Assembly (NCBI RefSeq): GCF_009834345.1
Contig: NZ_CP035042.1
Location: 3,348,001-3,412,000, forward strand
Direction of reading: 5' to 3'
From: Billgrantia tianxiuensis
GTDB taxonomy: Bacteria; Pseudomonadota; Gammaproteobacteria; Pseudomonadales; Halomonadaceae
DNA: 64,000 nt
Part shown: positions 1 through 8,904 of the stretch, piece by piece
How the letters are laid out: every line of letters starts with the position of its first letter
Numbering within the stretch: position 1 is the first letter of the stretch
Program-made: the position numbers and the translations under genes
The notes under the pieces: generated by a model
Database searches by the model: none
What the model was told of the DNA's origin: nothing
Seen by the model: only the letters and a program-made list of their open reading frames with translations

Positions 1-755
<755 letters not shown>

Positions 756-756
756 G

Positions 757-1641
757 TCAGGCGCCTCCCTGTGAGGTGTCGTCTTTCTGGCTGTTCATGA
801 TCGCGGTGTAGAAGACCCAGCAGACCAGCAGAATGATGAGGAAATAGATCAGCGAGAACGCCGCCGAGGGGCCCAGGTCCTGCTGCCCGATGGCCATGGT
901 GGTCAGCGACTGGCTGAGAAAGGTGGTGGAACTGCCCGGCCCGCCGCCGGTGAGCACGAACGGTTCCGCATAGATCATGAACGAGTGCATGAAGCGCAAC
1001 AGCACGCCGATTACCAGCACGTTGGTAAGCTTGGGCAGTTGGATGTAGCGGAACACCGCCCACTTCGAGGCACGATCGATGCGTGCCGCCTGGTAATAGG
1101 CATCGGGAATCGAGCGCAGGCCGCTGTAGCACAGCAGGGCGATCAGCGGGGTCCAGTGCCACACATCCATCAGGATGATCGTGGCCCAGGCATCGGTAGC
1201 ATTGCGGGTGATGTTATAGGGGTAGCCCAGCTCGCGAATGCCGACGCCCATCAGCCCGATGTCGCCACGGGTGAAGAGCTGCCAGATGCTGCCCACCACG
1301 TTCCATGGGATAAGCAGCGGCAGCGTGATCAGGATCAGCACGGCGGAAGCCTGCCAGCCGCGCTTGGGCATCAGCAGGGCGATACCGATCCCCAGCGGCA
1401 CCTCGATCGCCAGAATGGTGAAGGAAAAGGCGAACTGGCGCAGCAGTGCCGCCTGCAGCGCCGAGTCGTTCAGCATCACCTCGAACCACTCGGTGCCGGT
1501 GAAGAAGCGCGTGTTGGCATCGAACACGTCTTGCACCGAGTAGTTGACCACTGTCATCAGTGGAATGATGGCCGAGAATGCCACCAGCAGCAGCATGGGC
1601 AGGATCAGGAACCACGCCCGGTTGTTGTAGACCTTGTTCAT
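757..1641 (-). CDS. glpP: Glycerol ABC transporter permease GlpP
   Basis: MalF/UgpA-type inner-membrane permease, 294 residues from the chosen start MNKVYNNRAWF. An in-frame upstream ATG at 1686 would add 15 residues that lie inside glpT and look non-native. The ATG at 1641 overlaps the glpT stop as ATGA, the usual arrangement for translational coupling. About six hydrophobic helices are visible, and the EAA loop appears as YYQAARIDRASKWAVFRYIQ followed by LP. It should pair with GlpQ as the membrane channel, with GlpS and GlpT as ATPases. The family and order match the glpSTPQ glycerol systems known from pseudomonads and rhizobia. Confidence 0.92.
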   Translation of the reverse strand: MNKVYNNRAWFLILPMLLLVAFSAIIPLMTVVNYSVQDVFDANTRFFTGTEWFEVMLNDSALQAALLRQFAFSFTILAIEVPLGIGIALLMPKRGWQASAVLILITLPLLIPWNVVGSIWQLFTRGDIGLMGVGIRELGYPYNITRNATDAWATIILMDVWHWTPLIALLCYSGLRSIPDAYYQAARIDRASKWAVFRYIQLPKLTNVLVIGVLLRFMHSFMIYAEPFVLTGGGPGSSTTFLSQSLTTMAIGQQDLGPSAAFSLIYFLIILLVCWVFYTAIMNSQKDDTSQGGA

Positions 1642-2735
1642 TGCCCCACCTCCACGCGGAACTCGTCGATATAAAGGTGCAGCCACGCTTCGGGGAAGCG
1701 GACGAACGCCTGCCGTGGCGGCAGCGGCTGGTCTTCACCCAGGCGCGCACGGAACGTCTTGCCGGCGAATGCGAACGACACGATGCGGTAGGTACCGAGG
1801 TCCTGAACGCTGTCGATCTCGATCGGGTAGGCATCCGTGGCCGGAGTTTCCCGCACCTCGACGAACTCGGGGCGAATCCCGAGCTTGATGTTGCGTGAAC
1901 GGGCCTGCTGGATGGCGCCCTGAAGCGCCGGAGAGAGCGTCAGGTCGACGGTACCGGCCCGCGCCCCGCTGTCAGTGCGCGCCACCTCCATCAGGTTCAT
2001 GCCGGGGCTGCCGATGAAGTATCCGACGAAGGTATGCGCCGGCGTCTCGAACAGCTCACGCGGGGTGCCGAACTGCACCACCTGGCCCTCGTACATCACC
2101 GCGATCTTGTCGGCAAAGGTCGAAGCCTCGAGCTGGTCGTGGGTCACGTAGATCATGGTGATGTTGAAGCGCTCGTGGATCTCCTTGAGCTTGCGCCGGA
2201 GCTTCCACTTGAGCTGGGGATCGATCACCGTGAGCGGCTCGTCGAAGAGGATCGCCGAGACATCGTCGCGCACCAGGCCGCGCCCCATGGAGACCTTCTG
2301 CTTCTCGTCGGCGGTGAGGTTGCGCGCCCGGCGCCTGAGCAGCGAGGTGAGATCGAGGATATCGGCCACCTCGGCGACGCGCTCGCGCACCTTGGCTTCG
2401 GGAGTACCCACATTACGCAGCGGAAAGGCCAGGTTGTCGTACACCGTCATGGTGTCGTAGACCACCGGGAACTGGAACACCTGGGCAATGTTGCGCTCCT
2501 CGGGTGGCAGCTCGTTCATGACCTGGTCGTCGAACAGCACCTGCCCGTTCGAGGGTGTCAGCAGGCCGGAAATGATATTGAGCAAGGTCGACTTGCCACA
2601 CCCGGAAGGCCCTAGCAGGGCATAGGCCCCGCCCTGGTGCCACACGTGCTCCATCTCGCGAATGGCATAGTCATCGGGCCCCGAGGGGTTCGGCGCGTAG
2701 CTGTGCGCCAGCGACTTGAGGGTGATCTGGGCCAT
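1638..2735 (-). CDS. glpT: Glycerol ABC transporter ATPase GlpT
   Basis: ATP-binding subunit of the MalK/UgpC class, 365 residues. The Walker A is GPSGCGKST near residue 43. The Walker B segment is AILFDEPLTVIDPQLKWKLR and the H-loop is VTHD. The usual LSGGQ signature is replaced by LTADEKQKVS, a deviation I know from the GlpT branch and therefore not decay. The C-terminal third is a TOBE-like regulatory domain. It starts one base inside the glpS stop codon (TGATG overlap) and its own stop overlaps glpP. The pair GlpS/GlpT probably forms a heterodimeric motor. Confidence 0.9.
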   Translation of the reverse strand: MAQITLKSLAHSYAPNPSGPDDYAIREMEHVWHQGGAYALLGPSGCGKSTLLNIISGLLTPSNGQVLFDDQVMNELPPEERNIAQVFQFPVVYDTMTVYDNLAFPLRNVGTPEAKVRERVAEVADILDLTSLLRRRARNLTADEKQKVSMGRGLVRDDVSAILFDEPLTVIDPQLKWKLRRKLKEIHERFNITMIYVTHDQLEASTFADKIAVMYEGQVVQFGTPRELFETPAHTFVGYFIGSPGMNLMEVARTDSGARAGTVDLTLSPALQGAIQQARSRNIKLGIRPEFVEVRETPATDAYPIEIDSVQDLGTYRIVSFAFAGKTFRARLGEDQPLPPRQAFVRFPEAWLHLYIDEFRVEVGQ

Positions 2736-3823
2736 CAGTGCGCTCCTGGCCGTGCCGGGATGTGCACGACGTCGCCATGCCGATCGAAGGCATAGATCTT
2801 GTGAGTCGGAAAATAGACCTTGATACGCTGGTCGACGCCGAACTCATGCACCCCGGCCAGGTGCAGCACCAGGTGGAAGAGGTCGTTGTGCACGTGAAGG
2901 AAGGTCTCCGAGCCGCTGATCTCGGCGATATCGACCGTCACGTCCAGCTCGAGATCGTCGTCCGCCTGACGCTGCAGTCCAATGTGCGAGGCACGCACGC
3001 CAAACTGGTACTGGCCCGGTGTGAGACTCGCCAGATCGCGGTTGAGCGGAAAGTGGACATTACGATCGAAGGTCACTTCGGAGCCGGAAACCATCGCCGG
3101 CACTACGTTGATGGGCGGCTCCGAAAACATCTCGGCGGTAAGCACGTCGCGGGGACGATGGTAAACGTCCTCGGTGGGACCGTACTGCAGCAGGCGCCCC
3201 TCGTGCAGCACGGCAGTGTGACCACCCAGAGCCAGCGCCTCATTGGGCTCGGTGGTAGCGTAGACGGCGATGCAGTTACGCGCCTTGAACAGCTCGCGCA
3301 GCTCCTCGCGAAACTCCTCACGTAGCTTGTAGTCGAGGTTGACCAGCGGCTCGTCGAACAGGATCAGATCGGCATCCTTGACCAGCGCGCGGCCCATGGC
3401 GGTGCGCTGCTGCTGGCCGCCGGAGAGCTCCGCTGGATAACGCTCCAATAAATGTTCGATATGTAACATCCTGGCCGTCTCGAGCACACGCCGGCGAATT
3501 TCTTCTCGCGGCACGCGAGCCAACTTGAGCGGCGAGGCGATGTTGTCGAAGACCGTCAGGCTCGGGTAGTTGATGAACTGCTGGTAGACCATCGAAACGT
3601 TGCGTTTGCGCACCGACTTGCGCGTCACGTCCTCGCCATGCATCAACACCCTGCCGCGGGTTGGTGCCTCGAGGCCCGCCATGATGCGCATCAGTGTCGT
3701 CTTGCCTGCCAGGGTTCGTCCCAGCAGTACGTTGAAGGAGCCGGGAGCCAACTCGAGGTTGACCCCCTCGATATGCGTGGCTCCATTGACCACATGGTCG
3801 ATGTTTTCAAGTATCAGAGACAT
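2735..3823 (-). CDS. glpS: Glycerol ABC transporter ATPase GlpS
   Basis: ATP-binding subunit, 362 residues, MalK/UgpC class with C-terminal TOBE-like domain. The Walker A is the unusual GRTLAGKTT, typical of GlpS. The signature [15 protein letters not shown] is canonical and Walker B is [13 protein letters not shown]. So GlpS carries the good signature motif while GlpT carries the good P-loop, consistent with a specialised heterodimer (inference). It lies 51 bp downstream of glpK and overlaps glpT by one base. The name is positional and by family; do not confuse it with other glpS/glpT usages in E. coli, where GlpT is the glycerol-3-phosphate antiporter. Confidence 0.9.
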   Translation of the reverse strand: MSLILENIDHVVNGATHIEGVNLELAPGSFNVLLGRTLAGKTTLMRIMAGLEAPTRGRVLMHGEDVTRKSVRKRNVSMVYQQFINYPSLTVFDNIASPLKLARVPREEIRRRVLETARMLHIEHLLERYPAELSGGQQQRTAMGRALVKDADLILFDEPLVNLDYKLREEFREELRELFKARNCIAVYATTEPNEALALGGHTAVLHEGRLLQYGPTEDVYHRPRDVLTAEMFSEPPINVVPAMVSGSEVTFDRNVHFPLNRDLASLTPGQYQFGVRASHIGLQRQADDDLELDVTVDIAEISGSETFLHVHNDLFHLVLHLAGVHEFGVDQRIKVYFPTHKIYAFDRHGDVVHIPARPGAH

Positions 3824-3874
3824 GCTGAACTCTTTGTCATCGTTATTGAGTCGTTGTTGAACTGGCGCGTACGC

Positions 3875-5401
3875 CTAGCCGGCCAGCGACATGGCGTCAT
3901 GCGATGCGTTGGCCTGATCATCGCCGCGATCGCTCTTCACTCTTGCCACGGCCATCTGCCAACCAGCGTAGAGCGACTCCCGCATGCCAGCAGACATCGC
4001 AGGCATGAAGGTGCGCTCGCATTGCCACAGCGCCGCCAGCTCATCCAGCGAGCGATACCAACCGACGCCCAGAGCCGCCAGGTAGGCCGCCCCCTGGGCT
4101 GTCGTTTCCCGTACCACGGGACGATCCACCTCCTGCCCCAGCACATCGGCCAGGCACTGCATCAGCCAGCCATTGGCCACCATGCCGCCATCGACCCTCA
4201 GCCTGCCCCGGTCGGTGCCGACGTCCTGCATCATGCATTGATAGAGATCGCGCGACTGGAAGCACACCGAACGCAGGCCCGCCGCTACCAGCTCAGCGAT
4301 GCCCGTATCGCGGGTCAGGCCGAGGATCGCTCCGCGAGCTCGCGGATCCCAATGAGGCGCGCCCAGACCGGTGAAGGCCGGCACCAAGTAGACGCCGTGA
4401 CTTCCTCGGGTCCGTTCGGCGAGCCACTCGGTTTCAGCCGCATCCTCGAACAGCCCCAGGCCATCGCGCAGCCACTGCACCGTGGCGCCGGCCACGAAGA
4501 TGCTGCCCTCCATGGCATAGGTGGGCACGCCATTCAGCCGATAGGCCAGTGTGGTCAACAGGCGGTTATGGGAGGCGACCGCCCGCTCGCCGGTGTTGAG
4601 CATCATGAAACAGCCGGTGCCGTAAGTGCTCTTCAGCATGCCGGTCTCGAAGCAGGCCTGACCGACCAGCGCGGCGTGCTGATCACCGGCCACGCCGAGG
4701 ATGGGAATTTCATGGCCGAACAGGGTGGAATCAGTGACCCCATAGTCGTCGCTGGAGTCGCATACCGCCGGTAGTAGCGCCGCCGGGATATCGAACAGAG
4801 CCAGCAACTCCGCATCCCACTGCTGGGTGTGAATGTTGAACAGCAGCGTGCGCGAAGCGTTCGTCGCATCGGTCAGATGCCGCCGGCCACCGGTCAGGCG
4901 CCAGATCAGATAGCTGTCGACGGTGCCGAAGGCCAGCTCACCGCGCTCGGCGCGTTGACGTGCTCCGGGCACGTTATCCAGGATCCAGGCCAGCTTGGTG
5001 GCGGAGAAATAGGGATCGATCAGAAGCCCGGTACGGTCGCGAACCACCTCGCCATGGCCGGCAGCGGCGAGCGCCTCGCACTGAGCAACAGTGCGTCGAT
5101 CCTGCCACACGATCACGGGATGGATCGGTTCGCCGGTGGCGCGATCCCAGACTACGGTGGACTCCCGCTGATTGGTGATGCCGATCGCCGCCACCTCAGC
5201 AGGAGCGACAGGCTGCAAGGCCTCCCGACACACGCCCAGTACGGACTGCCAGATCGCCTCAGCGTCATGCTCCACCCAACCGTCGCCCGGGAATGATTGA
5301 GCCAGCGCCCGCTGAGCCATGACCAGCGGACGCAGCGAACGATCGAAGAGAACCGCACGCGAGCTGGTCGTGCCTTGATCGATGGAGAGTAAGTAGGACA
5401 T
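3875..5401 (-). CDS. glpK: Glycerol kinase
   Basis: Phosphorylates glycerol to sn-glycerol 3-phosphate with ATP in the cytoplasm, trapping the sugar alcohol delivered by the downstream importer. It is a 508-residue FGGY-family kinase of normal length. It opens with the phosphate-binding motif [13 protein letters not shown]. The mid-region [16 protein letters not shown] and the later [20 protein letters not shown] are hallmark glycerol kinase blocks. It is the first gene of the leftward operon, so kinase and uptake should be co-induced. Upstream lies a cluster of TTCG-type dyads resembling GlpR operators. No glpD, glpF or glpR is present in the window. Confidence 0.96.
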   Translation of the reverse strand: MSYLLSIDQGTTSSRAVLFDRSLRPLVMAQRALAQSFPGDGWVEHDAEAIWQSVLGVCREALQPVAPAEVAAIGITNQRESTVVWDRATGEPIHPVIVWQDRRTVAQCEALAAAGHGEVVRDRTGLLIDPYFSATKLAWILDNVPGARQRAERGELAFGTVDSYLIWRLTGGRRHLTDATNASRTLLFNIHTQQWDAELLALFDIPAALLPAVCDSSDDYGVTDSTLFGHEIPILGVAGDQHAALVGQACFETGMLKSTYGTGCFMMLNTGERAVASHNRLLTTLAYRLNGVPTYAMEGSIFVAGATVQWLRDGLGLFEDAAETEWLAERTRGSHGVYLVPAFTGLGAPHWDPRARGAILGLTRDTGIAELVAAGLRSVCFQSRDLYQCMMQDVGTDRGRLRVDGGMVANGWLMQCLADVLGQEVDRPVVRETTAQGAAYLAALGVGWYRSLDELAALWQCERTFMPAMSAGMRESLYAGWQMAVARVKSDRGDDQANASHDAMSLAG

Positions 5402-5780
5402 TAGCCTCGCCCTGTTATTCTTGTCGGGTCGTAGCCATGGAGGTCTTGCCGGAAAAAACGAACAGGAGAGAGCGCACCATGTTCGTTTTCAATCAAAAAA
5501 CAACCTCACATGTTCGATTTACGATAGCGAGACTAGCGCAGAGGTAGATAAGGGGCAACGTCAATGTTCGAACAAACCGTCATACTATAGTCTACCGGCG
5601 GCCGAGAATGGCTTACCCTAGGCATCTCCGACAAGTGAACCCTCCTTCCCTAACAAGCTTTCGTTTTTCGACAACACTGTTCGATTTCGAATACAGGGTC
5701 AGAGAAACGGGACGGCAATGAAGAGATACGATGATGCCCACCAGGACCAGAGCGAGCATCCAGGCAGGTTAAGGAGTCAG
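5402..5780. promoter_or_regulatory. glpK upstream region with four GlpR-like operator sites
   Basis: This 379-bp gap has no convincing gene. It holds four copies of an ATGTTCG-type half site at 5479-5496, 5510-5527, 5564-5581 and 5677-5694. The last contains TTCGATTTCGAA, a perfect inverted repeat. These match the core of the E. coli GlpR operator family (ATGTTCG, A/T-rich spacer, CGAACAT); the other three have weaker second halves. A further imperfect TTCG/TCGA pair sits at 5659-5670. DeoR-family repression relieved by glycerol 3-phosphate is the obvious model. A rightward small frame at 5421-5621 looks like noise. Confidence 0.6.
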
Positions 5781-6311
5781 TTAAGCCCCGCGCCGCAACC
5801 ACCACCAGGCATAGAGGCAACCCGGCAGCCAGCCCAGCAACGTGAGTAGCAGGCAGATGGCGATACGCCCGGCACCGCCCCGCGATAGACCGACGGCCAA
5901 GGGTGGCAGCAACAGGGCCAGCGCCATCAAGGAGAAACGCAGCGTCAGCGAATCTTGCCGGCCCAGAGATGACATGGACGGTGGAACCTGCCGGACTGAG
6001 GCCATTTTTTCATGGGTTTTCGGCGGTACGTACTCCCGCACCACGGGCTCGGCCTCACTCACCCCCTCCGCCTCTTCCTTGGCTTGGCGATGGGCTTCGT
6101 GATCGATCTTCTGCTCGATGGTGTCGGCGCCTTCGGCCAACTTATCGTGATAGCGCTCCCAATCTTCCCAGTCGTGGGGCGTTCCCGCACGCGGCTGGTG
6201 GCCGCCCGCCTGGCGCGCACGCTCCCAGGCCTTCTCCTCCAGGGTGTTGGGGCGCTCCTCATCGCGACTGCCATCGAGCCCCTTTCTTGCCAGGTATTCG
6301 CGCGCATCCAT
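5781..6311 (-). CDS. Membrane protein with C-terminal Pmp3/YqaE (UPF0057) domain
   Basis: A protein of 176 residues. The first ~115 are hydrophilic and strongly charged (predicted helical, rich in E, K, R and H). The last ~55 form two membrane helices, ALALLLPPLAVGLSRGG and ICLLLTLLGWLPGCLYAWWW, which match the Pmp3/YqaE proteolipid pattern LPP...LLTLLGYLPG. Stand-alone Pmp3 proteins are only ~50-60 residues and help salt tolerance and membrane-potential control. Here one is joined to a soluble domain I do not recognise. The start at 6311 is preferred over 6332 because GGGGAGGTGG lies just before it. It stands alone between leftward glp and rightward CBS genes. Confidence 0.75.
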   Translation of the reverse strand: MDAREYLARKGLDGSRDEERPNTLEEKAWERARQAGGHQPRAGTPHDWEDWERYHDKLAEGADTIEQKIDHEAHRQAKEEAEGVSEAEPVVREYVPPKTHEKMASVRQVPPSMSSLGRQDSLTLRFSLMALALLLPPLAVGLSRGGAGRIAICLLLTLLGWLPGCLYAWWWLRRGA

Positions 6312-6537
6312 GACCCACCTCCCCTTGGGCATCAGGTTCGCCTAGCCTGCCTACAAGCTAGTCCACACTCCTGACTTGTTGGAGCCACACGGCCATGATC
6401 ATGTTCCGCCATCGTTGTTAGCCCTCGGCCTCCGGCTCAGAGCGTTGGCAAGGTGTTGAAGACTTCCCTTATATCCGAGTCGGCTCGACTATGCTGAAAG
6501 TGTCCCGCCAAGAGCGACCGAAACAAGGAGATGCGCC

Positions 6538-6945
6538 ATGCTCAACAGGGCCCCTACCGTCGTTCGCGATATCATGTCCCGGGATTGCTACCGGGTCACC
6601 GGCAACACCTCGATCACCACACTGGCCCAAGGCCTCGCCCTGCATCGTTTGCCTGGCGTGCCGGTCGTCGACGAGCATGACAATCTCATCGGTTTCATCT
6701 CGGAACAGGACGTACTGGGCAAGCTGTTACAGAGTGCCTATCTCAATGACGAAGCACCGCTGGTCAAGGAGCTGATGCGCAACGAGGTCCTGTCCGTTTC
6801 GCCAACCAAGAGCATTACCGATCTGGCGCAGGAGATGCTGGGACAGAAACCCAAGGTCTACCCGGTAACCGAGCAAGGACGTCTATGCGGCATCGTGACC
6901 CGTCGCGACGTTCTGACCGCAATTCTGCGCATGCGTCATAGCTGA
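6538..6945 (+). CDS. CBS-domain protein (tandem CBS pair)
   Basis: A 135-residue stand-alone Bateman module: two CBS repeats and nothing else. Repeat 1 covers about residues 8-65 (VRDIMSRDCYRVTGNTSI ... GFISEQDVLGKLL). Repeat 2 covers about 72-130 (VKELMRNEVLSVSPTKSI ... GIVTRRDVLTAIL). Such modules bind adenine nucleotides and act as energy or ionic-strength sensors for a partner protein; no partner is adjacent. The start is supported by AAGGAGATGCGCC before the ATG. Confidence 0.88.
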   Translation: MLNRAPTVVRDIMSRDCYRVTGNTSITTLAQGLALHRLPGVPVVDEHDNLIGFISEQDVLGKLLQSAYLNDEAPLVKELMRNEVLSVSPTKSITDLAQEMLGQKPKVYPVTEQGRLCGIVTRRDVLTAILRMRHS

Positions 6946-7060
6946 GTCCATCATCGCCCGGCCGAAGCGCTGGGCATCCAAGCCAAGCCGTATCAGCCAG
7001 CGTGCTCGACCCGCCCGGCCGCCCCCGGGCGGGCCGGCTCTGCATGCGTCGTACCTGACG

Positions 7061-7091
7061 AAAAAAAAACCGCCCATGGGGTCATGGGCGG
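7061..7091 (-). terminator. Rho-independent terminator, leftward
   Basis: Perfect 9-bp inverted repeat CCGCCCATG / CATGGGCGG with a 4-nt loop. On the minus strand it is followed by nine T. There is no T-run on the plus side, so it does not serve the CBS gene. Confidence 0.8.
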
Positions 7092-7148
7092 CAAGATCGA
7101 AACTGCGAGCCAGAGCAACAGTGTTAGCGACTGCCATCGCGCTGTTGC
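7061..7148 (-). ncRNA. Candidate leftward small RNA ending in a strong intrinsic terminator
   Basis: The gap 6946-7337 holds no credible protein gene, but the minus strand shows a structured transcript end. A nested hairpin pairs 7115-7121 with 7142-7148 (7 bp) and, inside it, 7127-7130 with 7137-7140. It is followed leftward by a perfect 9-bp GC-rich stem (7070-7078 with 7083-7091) and nine U residues. There is no minus-strand gene upstream that needs this terminator, so an independent RNA of roughly 90-150 nt is plausible. I see only a weak promoter candidate near 7150-7185 and no match to a named RNA family. Confidence 0.4.
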
Positions 7149-7296
7149 CTGTATCAGATATGACAGCAGCAAGCAAAAAAGTTCGCCACTGTTCGTTAAT
7201 TTTTTTATCTCGCGCTACCCCGCCTTTGCCACACGCCATGCAAGATCGGTAAAACAATCACTTAACGAGAGAGGAACGAGAAAGGCACACAACGGC

Positions 7297-7326
7297 TTGC
7301 AAAGCCCAAACCCTTGGTTTTACTAT
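7297..7326 (+). promoter_or_regulatory. Sigma-70 type promoter of tRNA-Gly
   Basis: TTGCAA (7297-7302), an 18-bp spacer and TACTAT (7321-7326) place a start site about 5 bp before the mature tRNA. Good -35 and -10 matches and correct geometry. Confidence 0.6.
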
Positions 7327-7337
7327 CGAATCCGCCT

Positions 7338-7411
7338 GCGGGTGTAGCTCAATGGTAGAGCAGAAGCTTCCCAAGCTTAAGACGAGGGTTCGATTCCCTT
7401 CACCCGCTCCA
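7338..7411 (+). tRNA. tRNA-Gly(CCC)
   Basis: Full cloverleaf: acceptor GCGGGTG / CACCCGC, D arm GCTC...GAGC, anticodon loop TTCCCAA (anticodon CCC, reads GGG), T arm GAGGG TTCGATT CCCTT, discriminator T and encoded CCA end at 7409-7411. The anticodon stem has one G-A mismatch at its outer pair. The sequence is very close to E. coli glyU. No integrase or duplicated 3' end is seen nearby, so the site is not visibly used as an attachment site. Confidence 0.97.
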
Positions 7412-7477
7412 ACTCCCGCTGCGGGCTGACACCCCCTGGTGCCTCCCGCCAGCCTTCTCCGCCAGCGTGGCTCACTC

Positions 7478-7858
7478 ATGGCACTCTTCTTGCTCATCTT
7501 CGCCGTTTGCCTGTTCGTCATCGGCGGCATGGTGCTGATCCTGCTGTTCTCGCGCACGCCGCGCTATCGCACCGAGCCGGAGCAGCTGCTGGCACTGTTC
7601 GACAAGGCCCTTGAGAACAAGGTTGGAGAGACGGAGTGGAACATCGTGATGAACTACCCCATTCGCCACGACGACTACCTCGAAGGAGTGCGGCGCCGGG
7701 CCCAGCGCCTGATGCAGGAGCATGGCCGTCCCTGGCAGCTCGCCCAAGGCAAGCCCCTGCTCGACAAGACCGGTCGCGATGAACTGACTGCGCTGCGCCA
7801 TCACCTGGCGTCTCACCAGCGCCTGAGAGAGCAACAGCGCAACCAGCCCAAGCGTTGA
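7478..7858 (+). CDS. Small membrane-anchored protein of unknown function
   Basis: 126 residues. An N-terminal hydrophobic helix (MALFLLIFAVCLFVIGGMVLILLF) is followed by a charged cytoplasmic-type domain with a conserved look (TEWNIVMNYPIRHDDYLEGVRRRAQRL). I do not recognise a family. The ATG at 7478 was chosen because the protein then opens directly with the membrane helix; the upstream in-frame ATG at 7439 is only 28 bp from the tRNA 3' end. It lies just before the AraC regulator on the same strand, with no clear functional link. Confidence 0.65.
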   Translation: MALFLLIFAVCLFVIGGMVLILLFSRTPRYRTEPEQLLALFDKALENKVGETEWNIVMNYPIRHDDYLEGVRRRAQRLMQEHGRPWQLAQGKPLLDKTGRDELTALRHHLASHQRLREQQRNQPKR

Positions 7859-7912
7859 CCAGGCGTCGAGTGTGGTAAGCTTCAATGCGATAGCCACAGG
7901 CGGGAGACCCCC

Positions 7913-8725
7913 ATGTCCAGCGTCATACGCCAGATTCCTCTCGACACCGCCACCCAGCATCATGCCCATGACTTTCACCAGATCGTCATCGGCCTGCAGG
8001 GCCGTGCGGAGTTCGAGATCGAAGGCCTCGGCGGCGCGATTTCCGCCTTCTCCGGCTGCATCGTGCCCGCCAACCACGTGCACTATTACGTTGGCCAGGG
8101 TGAAAACCGCCAGTTGATCCTCGACCTGCCCGCCGATGCCCCCTCGCTCACCGGCTACCACCACGAGCTGTCGCGCCTCTTCGATGCCCCGCGCTTCTTC
8201 GCCCTGGACAGCCCTCTCAAGCATTACCTCGAGTTTCTGCTGCTCGAACAGGCCAACGACAAGGGGGGCCTGAGCGCCGCACAGAGCGACCGCCTGGCCG
8301 CCACCTTTCTCGGCTGCCTGCATGCCAGGCTCGGTGGAACGGCTTCCCATTCCAGCGTGCACCGCCTGGACCTGGCCAAACTCGACCGCTTCATCGACCG
8401 GCACTTGGCCTCACCGATCTCCGTGGCCGACCTGGCCGCCCAGGCGTGTCTCAGCGAGGCTCACTTCCGCAACCGTTTTCGCGAGCAGACAGGGCTTTCT
8501 CCGTGGCAATACGTACGCCGACGGCGACTGGAAGCGGCACGTCGGCTGCTCGAGGAGAGCCGTATGCCGCTGTCGCAGATCGCCGTGAATACCGGCTTTG
8601 CCCATCAGAGCGCCTTGACGCATGCGTTTCGCAGCACGTTCGGCTGTCCGCCAAGCCAACTCCGGCGCGCCGTTTTGGAGCGCTCTGCCCTCGAAGTCAC
8701 AAACCGTCTACGACATACGACTTAA
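7913..8725 (+). CDS. AraC-family regulator, probable PruR-type activator of proline catabolism
   Basis: 270 residues. The N-terminal cupin-like sensing half (HHAHDFHQIVIGLQGRAEFEIEG) is followed by two C-terminal HTH motifs (residues ~165-265: ISVADLAAQACLSEAHFRNRFRE and MPLSQIAVNTGFAHQSALTHAF). It sits 180 bp upstream of putA on the same strand. The PutA here lacks the RHH DNA-binding domain that would make it its own repressor. In Pseudomonas aeruginosa the equivalent RHH-independent control is by the AraC protein PruR, so the same role is inferred. Start is supported by CGGGAGACCCCC before the ATG. Confidence 0.85.
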   Translation: MSSVIRQIPLDTATQHHAHDFHQIVIGLQGRAEFEIEGLGGAISAFSGCIVPANHVHYYVGQGENRQLILDLPADAPSLTGYHHELSRLFDAPRFFALDSPLKHYLEFLLLEQANDKGGLSAAQSDRLAATFLGCLHARLGGTASHSSVHRLDLAKLDRFIDRHLASPISVADLAAQACLSEAHFRNRFREQTGLSPWQYVRRRRLEAARRLLEESRMPLSQIAVNTGFAHQSALTHAFRSTFGCPPSQLRRAVLERSALEVTNRLRHTT

Positions 8726-8842
8726 GTCTAAATTTCAATGGCTCTGCGGTAATCTGCCGCGAAATTCATAAATCCTTCCCGGTTTTTGGCAAGCAGCCTC
8801 CTCCAACCAGCCCTACAGTCAAGGAAGACACACCCATGTTCG

Positions 8843-8884
8843 GGCAGAACGCCACGCACATGGCGTTTTGCCGTTCTGGAACGG
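8843..8884 (+). promoter_or_regulatory. Two consecutive hairpins in the putA leader
   Basis: A 12-bp stem (8843-8854 with 8861-8872, one G-T pair, 6-nt loop CGCACA) is followed at once by a second short stem (8871-8876 with 8879-8884) that competes for its last two bases. They lie between two possible putA start codons (8836 and 8905), just before the preferred one. There is no U-run, so this is not an obvious terminator; a translational control element is possible. Confidence 0.45.
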
Positions 8885-8904
8885 GTGGATACCCGGGGAC
8901 TCCT

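Noticed and set aside
5421..5621. A rightward 66-codon frame upstream of glpK
   Set aside because: No ribosome-binding site and no family resemblance; it lies over the operator cluster.
6883..7257. A leftward 124-codon frame across the candidate small RNA
   Set aside because: It reads straight through a strong intrinsic terminator and has no family resemblance. The structured RNA is the better explanation, although a short peptide at its right end is not excluded.
7338..7411. tRNA-Gly as an integration site of a mobile element
   Set aside because: No integrase gene, no duplicated 3' tRNA fragment, and the flanking genes look like core genes.
7258..7557. A leftward 99-codon reading frame containing GEGNRTLVLSLGSFCSTIELHP
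   Set aside because: It is the antisense translation of the tRNA-Gly gene, a well-known spurious protein that recurs in databases. The plus-strand cloverleaf explains the sequence.
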